Positions 26,528-34,997 of a stretch of 64,000 nucleotides of DNA are shown here, piece after piece. The stretch comes from Planctomycetota bacterium. Lineage in GTDB: Bacteria; Planctomycetota; SZUA-567. A program made the position numbers and the translations under genes. The notes under the pieces were generated by a model. That model had not been told where the DNA came from, did not search any database, and was given only the letters and a program-made list of their open reading frames with translations. The stretch lies in assembly GCA_020060765.1 (NCBI GenBank), contig JAGUZQ010000052.1, positions 1 through 64,000 on the forward strand, in the 5' to 3' direction. Position 1 is the stretch's first letter, and each line of letters starts with the position of its first letter.

Positions 26528-27340
26528 ATGGCGCCTGCGATTACAGCGGAGGAACTTCTGGATTATCTCGTCTCAAGCACGCGGCTGATGCTGTGGTTTG
26601 CGCGGGACTGGAAAAGGAAAAATCCGGGCGAGCCTTTTGCTGACACCATCCGGCAGCGAACCGATATTTTCCGGCGCACTTCCCTGCACGAAGACCACGC
26701 CGACGGCAGCGCCGCCAACAAGGACAATCTCGAAAAGTGGGAAGAAGTGGTCGGAATGATCGCGGCAATCCACGAGGAAACCCTCGCCGCGCCCGATTCT
26801 TCGGAATTCGAGGACAGGGTGACTGTCGAACTGATGCCCTATTTCCGCGGTCGCATCGACCGGGATCTGCGCGACTACGGGAACCGGGTCGATGTCAGAA
26901 ATTACCAATGCGGAAGCCTGCGCTACAACCTCGAACCGGCGGAAGACGGAAAGAGGATAGGTTTTCATATCGCCAACGCCTGTTACCCCGAATCTCCATT
27001 TGCCGATCCGGCCTACTTTCCCCGCTGTTTCCTGGAACTGTTCACGCAGGTGGAGGAGAAGTTCGGCGTTACCGAAATCGGAACCGGCACCTGGCTGAAT
27101 TCTCACCCGCGCTGGCTCGCGCTTTTTCCCCGTGCCTGGCACGAAAATCTGAGCCAACCCGGCGTCGACGTCCGCGGTCATTATGGCTTTTGGGGACAGT
27201 TCATCACCGCGCGCAAAACCTTCAACCACAAACTCGGCAAACAGATGAGAGCCACCGGGGAATTCCCATATGCCACCCGCTCCTCCTGGTGCCTGATTGC
27301 CGACCTGCGCCGCCATCTCTGCGAAAATTTCGCCGTCTGA
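26528..27340 (+). CDS. Conserved hypothetical protein, 270 residues
   Basis: I cannot place this in a named family. It is soluble, with no signal peptide, helical in its N-terminal half (charged, residues 1-95) and aromatic-rich in the C-terminal half (GHYGFWGQFITARKTFN, FPYATRSSWC). Possible functional residues are several His/Trp/Cys near residues 150-260, but none forms a known motif. It starts 10 bases after the membrane protein stops, with AGGAT before the ATG, so co-transcription is nearly certain. It could be an enzyme acting on the solute moved by that protein. Confidence 0.75.
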   Translation: MAPAITAEELLDYLVSSTRLMLWFARDWKRKNPGEPFADTIRQRTDIFRRTSLHEDHADGSAANKDNLEKWEEVVGMIAAIHEETLAAPDSSEFEDRVTVELMPYFRGRIDRDLRDYGNRVDVRNYQCGSLRYNLEPAEDGKRIGFHIANACYPESPFADPAYFPRCFLELFTQVEEKFGVTEIGTGTWLNSHPRWLALFPRAWHENLSQPGVDVRGHYGFWGQFITARKTFNHKLGKQMRATGEFPYATRSSWCLIADLRRHLCENFAV

Positions 27341-27426
27341 ATGCAGAAATCACCTTCCGTAACCAATGTGGCTTCGCCCACAACCCATATTTAATCATGC
27401 GCCGCACTCAAGAAAATTCCTTACGA

Positions 27427-29667
27427 TCACAAGCAGTTATGTTTTTTGCCAAAAGGACAAGCCTGAAGGCAGCGTTCGATTTGCATATCGGCGTGATTCG
27501 GTCGATTGTAGCAGCGCACCTGAATCGGATCTTTTAATGCCAGCGCTTGATCGCGGGCGGCATCGTCCAGCGCGTCAGGCACGGGAAGTTTCGGCAGACG
27601 CCATCCGCCCAGCGCCGAGCCTTCCCCTTCCACCATCCCCATGACCCGCGCCCATTCGCATCTCGCATCGCAGCGCGCGAACACCGGATTGCCCTTTTCG
27701 CCCTCACGCGCCGCCTGCGGTTGGGCACGATCGGCATTCAACGCCTGCACTGGGCAGGCTTCCGCGCAGGCGCGGCAACCTTCCGGGCAGGCTCCGGTCA
27801 CTGCCGGCGGAGCCGGAAGTTCCGCGCTGGTCAGGACAAATGCAAATCGCTGGCGGGGGCCGAAACGGGGACTGATAAGAAAACCGCTTTTGCCCAGGAA
27901 CCCCAAGCCCGCAGCGGCGGCATATGGCGCTTGCGCGCGGAGATCGGGAAGGAAACTCACGTTATTGTTTACTCGTCCTTTTGAGTCGGCATCGACGTCA
28001 AACAACGGCGCAGCCTCATGACCGCGCGCCAGCAGCGAGGAAGCGATATCCTGCGCCGCCCAGAACGATTCCCGCATGGCCTGGTAATTCACCTGCTGGT
28101 ACGACACGCCGCACGCGGCTTCCTGCCTGCCCGCCAGTTCCACCGTACGCAAAGGCAGTTCCGCTCCCACGACGATCAGCGACTTCGCGGTCGGCATGAG
28201 GGCTTGCAACTCTTCCCGCCGCGCCTGCGGCAGGTCTTCCAGCCTGACCGAACCGGCCAGGTCGAGCTGCGGATGTTGCCCGTTATCCACATCAAGCAAC
28301 GCGGACAGGTTTTCCTGCGCGCGGAATTTGTCGGGGAAGATGTGCTCGAACTTCTCCAGCGGCGCATCGGTGGCCAGCGAGAGAATCACCCCGTTTTTGC
28401 TCCAGCCGGTCAGGTCGAAGGCAACCTTGCTGATGCCGGCTGCATCCTGCCAGGCTTCGTAACCCTCGTCGTCCAGATAGCGGGCGAGGTCGATAGAGCC
28501 GATCATCAGGCGACCGGAGGTAAGTTGCCTGTAAGGGGGCAAGTTTTTGGCGACTAAAGGGTTTTCCTCGCCGACGGCGAATTGCGGAAGCGAATGGCCG
28601 ATGCAGACCACCCATTTGAACGACTTGAAAAAATCGTCCACGCGGAAACCTTCGAGAAAATTGGGACTGATCGCTTCTGCAAAAGATTTGAGCGGGATAA
28701 CAGCCACCCGGTCAGCTCCGGCGGCTGCGGCACGTGCCAGTATGCCTTGTTTCAATTCCGGCCAGGAAGCGGTTGGCGCGGCTTTCTTGCGCAAGGGACC
28801 GGGAGCTTTTTTCTTGTCCCACCGGCGTACGGGTTTTGACATGCAGAATTTGAAGGAAGAGCACATGTATCCCGCCGAGCCCGCGACGATGCGCTCGACG
28901 CCGCTATCGATGGCTTTGTAAATGCCCTGCTCATCCAACTTGTCGCGCCTGGCCAGTTCGCGCATGTCGAGGTGGCACTGCTCCCCCCAGAAGCAGCGCC
29001 AGCGGTTGATATTGGCGTATTCAAAACGCTTGCCCTCGATTTCAAAAGAGACGGTCGCGGGTGACAGCAAGGCGTCTGTTTTGTAGTTTTCTCCCCAGCA
29101 GGCTTTTTCGCACAGCTTGCAGCGGTCGCAGAGAGGCTCGCCGTCGTAAAGGGGATCAGCCACCAGCGGCGCAGAGGTGAACACGGAGACTATCCGCTGG
29201 CGCGGGCCGTATTGGGGCGACATCACCATGCCGTGCCAGCCGTATTCCCCCAGCCCCGCCGCGACAAAGGCGTTCATATGGCTGAAGGTGGCGGCGTGGT
29301 CGAAGTCGACGCCGTCCTGCTTGCGGTGATGCCAGTAATAGGTGCAGGAATACGGGACGGTAGGATGTCCCTTATGCTCCAGGAACTTCGCCATCCGGAA
29401 AGCCAGGGTGTCCAGCTTGGGAATCATGCCGATCTGGAAGGCGCCGGGATAATTGCTATTGGGTTCGGCACCGAAATCGATGGAGGCGTCAGGATGATGG
29501 ATCGCCATGACGATCACCGCCTGCGCTTCGGGGAAATGCGCCTGCGGCCGCAGCTTGGCCGGGGCTCCCTCGTAACGGGAAACCGGCGCGATGCCGACCA
29601 GATCCGCCCCTTCCAGCAGCGCGTAAGCCTTGACCGCGGCGGTCAGTTCCTGTTCACTGGTTTTCAT
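27427..29667 (-). CDS. Tandem QueG-like Fe-S protein (two reductase-like modules)
   Basis: This 746-residue protein is a head-to-tail duplication of an epoxyqueuosine-reductase-like (QueG) or reductive-dehalogenase-like module. Module 1 (1-310) has VGIAPVSRYEG, AAGLGEYGWHGMVMSPQYG and the cluster CDRCKLCEKACWG followed by later Cys. Module 2 (about 320-746) has AAGLGFLGKSGFLISPRFG, CPEGCRACAEACPVQAL, a second CDARCEW set and CLQACPFGKKHNC. QueG is normally one module of about 350-380 residues; a tandem form suggests a different substrate. Whether the corrinoid pocket is kept cannot be judged by eye. GGGAG before ATG 29667 decides the start. The gene is divergent from an AraC regulator. Confidence 0.8.
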   Translation of the reverse strand: MKTSEQELTAAVKAYALLEGADLVGIAPVSRYEGAPAKLRPQAHFPEAQAVIVMAIHHPDASIDFGAEPNSNYPGAFQIGMIPKLDTLAFRMAKFLEHKGHPTVPYSCTYYWHHRKQDGVDFDHAATFSHMNAFVAAGLGEYGWHGMVMSPQYGPRQRIVSVFTSAPLVADPLYDGEPLCDRCKLCEKACWGENYKTDALLSPATVSFEIEGKRFEYANINRWRCFWGEQCHLDMRELARRDKLDEQGIYKAIDSGVERIVAGSAGYMCSSFKFCMSKPVRRWDKKKAPGPLRKKAAPTASWPELKQGILARAAAAGADRVAVIPLKSFAEAISPNFLEGFRVDDFFKSFKWVVCIGHSLPQFAVGEENPLVAKNLPPYRQLTSGRLMIGSIDLARYLDDEGYEAWQDAAGISKVAFDLTGWSKNGVILSLATDAPLEKFEHIFPDKFRAQENLSALLDVDNGQHPQLDLAGSVRLEDLPQARREELQALMPTAKSLIVVGAELPLRTVELAGRQEAACGVSYQQVNYQAMRESFWAAQDIASSLLARGHEAAPLFDVDADSKGRVNNNVSFLPDLRAQAPYAAAAGLGFLGKSGFLISPRFGPRQRFAFVLTSAELPAPPAVTGACPEGCRACAEACPVQALNADRAQPQAAREGEKGNPVFARCDARCEWARVMGMVEGEGSALGGWRLPKLPVPDALDDAARDQALALKDPIQVRCYNRPNHADMQIERCLQACPFGKKHNCL

Positions 29668-29780
29668 TTTATTCTCCCATGCTGAAAAAACTGGCAAGTT
29701 CCTTTTTGTGTGTTATGATTTAAGAATATCCCCTTGGAAATGCTTTGCAATCGTACTTATGTTTTATAAAGGGTAATATT

Positions 29781-30605
29781 GTGCGCGAATCATGGGAGAG
29801 AGTGGTCTATCGTCCGGAACTGGGAAAGTGCCCGGTTCCGGTGGGATTGCGTTCGGTCGGTCATGCCGTTTTCGTTCCCGGTAAAATCACGGCGGCGCGC
29901 CGGATAAACTTTATCCAGGTGTTGTGGACGGTCAGGGGAGAAGGGTATGTGAGGATCGGCGCTCATGACTACGCGCTTGGGGAAGGATGGGCGGCTTTCT
30001 GTTTTCCTGACAGTCCGCACTCGCTATGCGCCGGGAAATCGGATTGGGAATACCGCTGGTGCACCGTTGACGGCACCCACGCGCTTTCCCTGACCGAAAG
30101 CTTCGGCATCGGCAGGGTTCCGTTTCACGCCGGTTCGTGCAAAATCGGTTTGTTCAGTGAAATGGCCAGGTCGCTGGAGGAAGCTTCCTTTGAAAGCGGA
30201 TTACGGGGCGGGTCGCTTGCCTATGGCTTGCTCTCATTATTGGCAGGCATCAGCCGCGCAACCGGAGGGAGATACGCCGATGCTTACTGGATAAAAATTC
30301 TCGACGGCATCTCCGCCTCGGTTTGCGATCCGGACTTGTGCATGAAAAGACTGACGCGGGATACGGGGCTCAGTCGTTTTGCCATTCACCGGATGTTCCT
30401 GCAGCGCCTGAACACCTCGCCCAAACGCTACATCGACGCCCTGCGGTTGCGCAAGGCGCTGTCGCTGTTGCGGGAAACCGGACTCGCCATCGAGGACGTG
30501 GCGACGGAAACCGGCTTCGCGAACGCCAACTACTTCGCCAAGTTCATCCGCCGCAAGACCTCTTTTTCCCCGTCGCAATTCCGGCAGGCGGGAACTGTTC
30601 CGTGA
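29781..30605 (+). CDS. AraC family transcriptional regulator
   Basis: The N-terminal half is a cupin-type sensor (residues about 20-120: GYVRIGAHDYALGEGWAAFC) and the C-terminal 95 residues hold two helix-turn-helix motifs (MKRLTRDTGLSRFAIHRMF and the typical ETGFANANYFAKFIRRKTS). I chose the GTG at 29781 because AAAGGG lies 7 bases upstream; a TTG 36 bases earlier lacks one. It is divergent from the tandem QueG-like gene and converges with the U32-like gene, which its last 76 bases overlap, so it probably controls this cluster. Confidence 0.9.
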   Translation: MRESWERVVYRPELGKCPVPVGLRSVGHAVFVPGKITAARRINFIQVLWTVRGEGYVRIGAHDYALGEGWAAFCFPDSPHSLCAGKSDWEYRWCTVDGTHALSLTESFGIGRVPFHAGSCKIGLFSEMARSLEEASFESGLRGGSLAYGLLSLLAGISRATGGRYADAYWIKILDGISASVCDPDLCMKRLTRDTGLSRFAIHRMFLQRLNTSPKRYIDALRLRKALSLLRETGLAIEDVATETGFANANYFAKFIRRKTSFSPSQFRQAGTVP

Positions 30606-31705
30606 GGACAAGCAGAGGCGCACGCCATTCCCTCGCGCTTGCAGCCGATTTTTTCCAGGCAACTGCCCTGAGTCACATCCGTTGTCGGCCCAAAACTGAC
30701 CCGTACCCGTGACAATACCTCCGCGCAGTAGCCGCAGGCGTCGCATTGCCGCGAACACGAGGTGACGCGCTCGTGCCAGTCGGCGGGAAAGCGGGTGTTG
30801 TCCAGGATTGCGTTCCCCAGCAATGCGCCGTGCCCCGGCTCCAGCAGATCGAGGATATTTCCCGCGTGCCGACCGCGCACGTAAGCGCTCAACACCTGGC
30901 GCGGACGCGGGTGCATCCGGGTGGCGAGTTTGGCGGTGTCAAACCAGCGCTCGTAATGCCGCAAATCCTCGGGGCGAATCCAGTCGTTGGCCAAGAGTCT
31001 TTTTTGCGTCTCCGGATTATCCAGAAACTCCCAGCACGGCGCGGGATATTTCAGCGGCACGTTTTCCGTCTGCGCCGCCTCGCTTTCATGCGCCACGAGA
31101 TTATCGTGAAACGACTGGAACGCGCAATCCCGCAAACAGCCGCTGTTGGCCAGCAGATGCAGCGACTTGCCGTGATTGTCGCACCATGTTTTGAGTTGCT
31201 CGATTTCACCCGGACACCGGTTCAATTCGCGACGCAGATAATACCCGTCAAAAAAAGGCGCGAGGTATTCCATGGCTCGTTCCGAGCCGACGCGCATGTT
31301 GACAGATGCGCGCACCTTGACCTCCGGAACCGATTCCCGCAACACCCGCGCGACGAAGGGCGAGGTGGTGGTTACTGCCGAAAGGCCGCAACTATCGCGC
31401 AGTTCGCTCACGGTCTTGACGGTTTCGCGGGCAAAGGCGGCGCTGATGCCGTTTCCGCCGTAACAGGCGGCATTGAAGAGGAGAACAAGGTCTATTCCCA
31501 ATCCAGACAACTCGGCCAAATCCTCCCGCATAACCGCCTTTGCCTCTTCGACGTTCCAGCCGTCTCCCCGGCCCAGCGGCGAACGACCGCTCGCCTGGCC
31601 GGGGAGGGCAAAATACACTTCCGCCACGTGAGGACGGAAATCGCGCACCATTTCGACGGTGGAATCGTCCTCATCGGGTAACTGGTAACCGATGGCAAAG
31701 CGCAT
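30530..31705 (-). CDS. U32-like protein with C-terminal cysteine cluster
   Basis: The first 270 residues look like the TIM-barrel of U32-type proteins (collagenase-like peptidases and the UbiU/UbiV, RlhA relatives): FRPHVAEVYFALPG, the SVNMRVGSERAMEYLAPFFDGYYLRRELNR segment (given here in parts) and LLANSGCLRDCAFQSFHDN. The C-terminal 110 residues have twelve or more Cys (CSRQCDACGYC, later CKREGMACASACPHG), which suggest one or two Fe-S clusters. Known relatives with Fe-S clusters hydroxylate RNA or quinones, so redox function is more likely than proteolysis. It starts 3 bases before the QueG-like gene stop region and is co-transcribed with it. Its 3' end overlaps the convergent AraC gene by 76 bases. 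Confidence 0.7.
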   Translation of the reverse strand: MRFAIGYQLPDEDDSTVEMVRDFRPHVAEVYFALPGQASGRSPLGRGDGWNVEEAKAVMREDLAELSGLGIDLVLLFNAACYGGNGISAAFARETVKTVSELRDSCGLSAVTTTSPFVARVLRESVPEVKVRASVNMRVGSERAMEYLAPFFDGYYLRRELNRCPGEIEQLKTWCDNHGKSLHLLANSGCLRDCAFQSFHDNLVAHESEAAQTENVPLKYPAPCWEFLDNPETQKRLLANDWIRPEDLRHYERWFDTAKLATRMHPRPRQVLSAYVRGRHAGNILDLLEPGHGALLGNAILDNTRFPADWHERVTSCSRQCDACGYCAEVLSRVRVSFGPTTDVTQGSCLEKIGCKREGMACASACPHGTVPACRNCDGEKEVLRRMNLAK

Positions 31706-31708
31706 AGC

Positions 31709-32728
31709 CTACTCCCTGTCTGTAAGGTTCGCGTCCTGATTCGGCAATACCCCGCGCCATCCGTCGCTGCCCAGTGGCGTCATTTTCCAGGCCTTTTTCC
31801 GGCGGAAGGGATTTTCGAATTTTTTCGTCAGAACGCCTTTTTCCTCCAGGTGGATCATGCAGGCGCGCATACAGCCGCGCGCTCCCTCCAACGCCGGATT
31901 ATGGCCTTCGACCGAGCCATAATTCATGGCTTTGAAAATTTCCGGACCTCCGGTGTATTGTCCTTCGAACTGATCGGGCTTGTGCGTGGGCTGGAAAAAG
32001 GGGTTATAGTCGGGATTGCCGCCGCGATAGGCGATGGAACACTTGATGATATCCAATTTGCCCCATTCGATTTTTCTGCCCGCCACGGTGACAGAGTCGG
32101 TTTCCGTGGTGGAGATGGCCTTGCCGGAACACTCGGCCGCACACCTCATGCAGCGGTCGCAGATTTTGCCTTCAAACAACGGATCCGGTTCCAGCGGCGC
32201 ATCGGTCAGGAGCGCCACCAGCCGCTGGGAGGGGCCGAACTCCGGCGTCAGGAACATTTTACTGTAGCCGATTTCGCCCAGCCCCGCCGCGAAAGCCATG
32301 ATCCGAAAGTCAGGCATCACGTCGGGAAAAGGCAGTCCCTCGCGCACCGGGCGGCTGCGTTCCGGGGTCTCTTTCTGGGTAATGAAACTGATGCTGGCGC
32401 CGCAGTGCATATTCGGAATCGGCGCGGCTTCGTAACCGTGATCCTCGATCCGGCAGCAGACTTCCCGCAAGGTCACCGGCATCTGCACCAGATTAAGGTG
32501 CCCGTATCCCATGCCGGTATAGGACATGAAATACGTCCCTTCCTCTATTCCCCGCAGATAGCCGCGGGGAATGCGGAACGCCAGCACGATCAGCGCCTTG
32601 GCGTCGGGAAAAATATACCGAGGATCCTGCTGTTTGGGAGCGCCTTCAAAACGATCCATCGAGGCAATGCCGCACAAATCCGCGCCTGCCTCCCGCGCCA
32701 TGTCCTTTACCATTTGCGAAGTAAGCAT
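31709..32728 (-). CDS. QueG-like Fe-S protein, single module
   Basis: This 339-residue protein has the same module as the tandem protein at 27427-29667: LCGIASMDRFEGAP near residue 18, AAGLGEIGYSKMFLTPEFG near residue 147 and the cluster CDRCMRCAAECSGKAI near residue 190, with further Cys at RGCMRACMIHLEEKG. The second ferredoxin half differs from true QueG (no CxxCxxCxxxCP there). GAGGAG precedes the ATG. It heads a two-gene unit with the U32-like protein and is divergent from an IclR regulator. Substrate is unknown; tRNA queuosine maturation is unlikely for three paralogous modules in one cluster. Confidence 0.78.
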   Translation of the reverse strand: MLTSQMVKDMAREAGADLCGIASMDRFEGAPKQQDPRYIFPDAKALIVLAFRIPRGYLRGIEEGTYFMSYTGMGYGHLNLVQMPVTLREVCCRIEDHGYEAAPIPNMHCGASISFITQKETPERSRPVREGLPFPDVMPDFRIMAFAAGLGEIGYSKMFLTPEFGPSQRLVALLTDAPLEPDPLFEGKICDRCMRCAAECSGKAISTTETDSVTVAGRKIEWGKLDIIKCSIAYRGGNPDYNPFFQPTHKPDQFEGQYTGGPEIFKAMNYGSVEGHNPALEGARGCMRACMIHLEEKGVLTKKFENPFRRKKAWKMTPLGSDGWRGVLPNQDANLTDRE

Positions 32729-32768
32729 TTTTTTCTCCTCTGCTTGTTTTTGCTAAAAGTGGAGCCAG

Positions 32769-32828
32769 ATTATCATGATAATTATCTTGACAATCAGCCC
32801 TTCGTCCAACATAATGGAATGACGTCAT
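32769..32828. promoter_or_regulatory. Two palindromes between divergent QueG-like and IclR genes
   Basis: ATTATCATGATAAT (32769-32782) is a perfect 14-bp palindrome and ATGACGTCAT (32819-32828) a perfect 10-bp one. Both lie in the 122-base gap shared by the two divergent promoters, the second only 22 bases before the IclR start. They are candidate IclR operators, from position only. Confidence 0.45.
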
Positions 32829-32850
32829 ATCTCATTCAAGGATACTGCAC

Positions 32851-33594
32851 ATGATTCAGGTTGTCAAGCGAGTCTTTAAGATTATTGAAGAATTGCGGAA
32901 GGAAGAATCTCTTTCATTACGGGACTTGAGTGCCCGCGTGGGACTGAACAAAACCACGGTGCATAATATAGTTAAATCGTTGATAGATTTAGATGTTATA
33001 GTAAATAAAGGCAATGGAGTTTACGCCCTTGGCTCTGCCTTGGAGCGATTGGGGGCAAGGCGCATTTCTGCGGTCGAAATCGCCTCCGCCGCATCCACTA
33101 TTATTGAATCGGCGAGTGAACAAGCTGGCGAAACTGTGATTGTAGCCATTATCAAGGGAGTGGAACTTGTAGTCATTGCCGAATGCGAATCCAGGCAGGC
33201 GGTAGTAGTGCGGCCGGAAACCTATCGGAAAGGTTTGTTTTACGAATGGGCAACAGGGCGGGTTTTGCTGGCTCATGTTCCGCCTGAAACGCTGGAAAAG
33301 TTGTTGGAAACTCACGGCTTGCCGACCACCTGGCTGGAAGCAAATAACAGCCGGGAACGCATGGAAGCCGCGCTGGAGCGGGTGCGGCGGGACGGATACG
33401 CCACCAGTTCCGCTGCGAATGGTTCGACCCGCAATCTGGCTGTGCCGGTCAGGGCGCCGGACGGAACCGTGGTGGCTGCGCTGGGAATCGTGCTGCCCTC
33501 CTCGCGCTGGGACAGTAAGCGGCTGGAAGAAGTCAGAAATAAACTTGTACAAAGCGCCAGTCAAATCAGCGCAAGGTTGCTATCCATACCCTGA
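32851..33594 (+). CDS. IclR family transcriptional regulator
   Basis: The winged-helix domain is at residues about 5-60 (LSLRDLSARVGLNKTTVHNI) and the effector domain follows (about 75-247), with GLFYEWATGRVLLAH and the SSAANGSTRNLAVPVRA segment typical of the family. AAGGAT precedes the ATG. It is divergent from the QueG-like/U32-like pair across a palindrome-bearing gap, so it is likely their regulator. Together with the AraC gene at 29781 the redox cluster has two regulators. Confidence 0.92.
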   Translation: MIQVVKRVFKIIEELRKEESLSLRDLSARVGLNKTTVHNIVKSLIDLDVIVNKGNGVYALGSALERLGARRISAVEIASAASTIIESASEQAGETVIVAIIKGVELVVIAECESRQAVVVRPETYRKGLFYEWATGRVLLAHVPPETLEKLLETHGLPTTWLEANNSRERMEAALERVRRDGYATSSAANGSTRNLAVPVRAPDGTVVAALGIVLPSSRWDSKRLEEVRNKLVQSASQISARLLSIP

Positions 33595-33622
33595 TTTTTT
33601 TTGAAGAAAAAGAGTTTTTTGA

Positions 33623-33826
33623 AATAAAAGTCCCTATGTTATCCGGCTGAAAAATAACTTCAAGATTCTGGCCAGCGGCGACCGGGGGACCGAAGTGAAA
33701 AATCTTTTCCGAAATCTGAGGATAGGCGAGGAACGCCGCTTGGGCGAAACGAAATTTTGCGACGCCCGTCACCAGTTGTCGGCGGTGCTTTTGCCGGACA
33801 ATGAATTCGTTATCCTGGTTCCTTAG
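33623..33826 (+). pseudogene. Fragment of a DDE transposase, IS4-like
   Basis: An in-frame stretch without start codon reads 67 residues, from NKSPYVIRLKNNFKI to LPDNEFVILVP and a TAG stop. The Y-V-I-R-L-K-x-N pattern followed by a Gly/Arg-rich strand and a second beta pair resembles the region of IS4-type transposases around the third beta strand after the second Asp. No other part of the element is visible nearby. This is a remnant at best; the family call is tentative. Confidence 0.4.
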
Positions 33827-33919
33827 TTTGAGTTTCGTATTTTTTTCTTTCGCATATGTAAACGGTACGATCCATGTTTTCGCAAGGTGCGGTTAATTGC
33901 CAGAGTCACGAAAAATATC

Positions 33920-33947
33920 TCCCTCTCACCTTATAAGGGGAGAGGGA
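33920..33947. repeat. Hairpin TCCCTCTC...GAGAGGGA
   Basis: An 8-base perfect arm pair with extra pairs inside forms a GC-rich stem around CCTTATAAGG. The same C-rich/G-rich hairpin type is found at 81-107, and a related C-rich/G-rich stretch lies inside the MITE at 37224-37370. Here the terminal repeats are missing, so it may be a solo core. The surrounding gap 33827-33996 shows nothing else. Confidence 0.5.
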
Positions 33948-33996
33948 ACTTGGTTTCCGGCTTGCAACGATTTCCGGAAAAGTGCTAAACTCGAAA

Positions 33997-34019
33997 TTAG
34001 AGGGTGTGTGAAAAGTCGG
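33997..34019 (+). repeat. Dispersed repeat that forms the end of an AraC gene
   Basis: TTAGAGGGTGTGTGAAAAGT plus CGG matches 18632-18654 exactly. On the minus strand it encodes the last residues SDFSHTL and the TAA stop of the AraC gene at 33997-34845, so the repeat has replaced or extended that gene's 3' end. Confidence 0.65.
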
Positions 34020-34845
34020 ATTGCCGCATCCGGTACTGCCCCGGAGTTGTCCCCGTAGCCTGCCTGAATACGCGGGAAAAATACTTTTCGTCGCGATAGC
34101 CGGAATCCCGCGCCACGGCTACCAGCTTGCGGTCGGTGAGACGCAATAGTTCCTTAGCCTTCTCCAGGCGTATCCCGGCCAGGTATTCCATTGGAGACTG
34201 TTTCAGCTCCTCGCGGAACGCCCGGAACAAAGTCGTGCGGCAGACGTGCAACGCCCTAGCCACTTCCGACACGTTCATAACGATTTCGGGAAAACCTTCA
34301 AATAACATCTGGGCCTGCATAACCAGTGTGCGTGTGGGATTCGCAGGAGCAGAGTCATCCGTGGGCGCATTTACCGCCGACAGCCAGGCGAAAAATGAGG
34401 ATAACACGGCAGAGGGGGAATATTTCTCGGGGCGGCAGAAACGGCAGAACAATTCTTCCATAGTCCGGCGCACCCCTTGCCCGTTGGTCGGCCGCCAGGC
34501 TGACTTTTCCGCCGATAGGCCCAACGCCCTCCCGGCCGCCGCCGCGCCATCTCCGATCAGATGGCACCAGAGCAACTGCCAGGGGCGGGAAGGATCCTGG
34601 CGGTAGTGCGCCTCAACACCTGGCCACAAGCAAAACATATCGCCCGCGCGCAGAGGATATTCGCCGCCGCCGGTTTTTATCAGGCCGCAGCCCTCTAATA
34701 CCAGATGCGGGCCGACGTGGACGGGAACAAACTCACGCACCGGCGTGTCGTCGAGCAGAAGCTTGCCCATGCGCAAAATCCACACCGAAGCGCCGGGCGG
34801 CGGTTGCAGCAGTGAGCGCTGGAAACTTTCCCTGAGGCCTTTCAT
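33997..34845 (-). CDS. AraC family transcriptional regulator
   Basis: An N-terminal cupin-like sensor (about 25-140, with VGPHLVLEGCGLIKTGGGEYPLRAGD read in parts) is followed by two HTH motifs in the last 100 residues (NVSEVARALHVCRTTLFRAFRE and RDSGYRDEKYFSRVFRQATG, each given in part). I chose the ATG at 34845, where the family similarity begins; no Shine-Dalgarno site is evident. It is divergent from the GH29 fucosidase, its likely target. The C-terminal seven residues are supplied by a dispersed repeat and are probably not ancestral. Confidence 0.87.
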   Translation of the reverse strand: MKGLRESFQRSLLQPPPGASVWILRMGKLLLDDTPVREFVPVHVGPHLVLEGCGLIKTGGGEYPLRAGDMFCLWPGVEAHYRQDPSRPWQLLWCHLIGDGAAAAGRALGLSAEKSAWRPTNGQGVRRTMEELFCRFCRPEKYSPSAVLSSFFAWLSAVNAPTDDSAPANPTRTLVMQAQMLFEGFPEIVMNVSEVARALHVCRTTLFRAFREELKQSPMEYLAGIRLEKAKELLRLTDRKLVAVARDSGYRDEKYFSRVFRQATGTTPGQYRMRQSDFSHTL

Positions 34846-34997
34846 GCAACAAATATACACCACATATGGAACCAAAGTCAAATAGCCGCTGCTTGCATCC
34901 GCGGCATATACAGCATAAATTACCGTTAACAAGGAGAAACCATTATATCGACTTTAACAGCGGCAACAAATTTTACACACACGCAGGAGAGCAGGAC

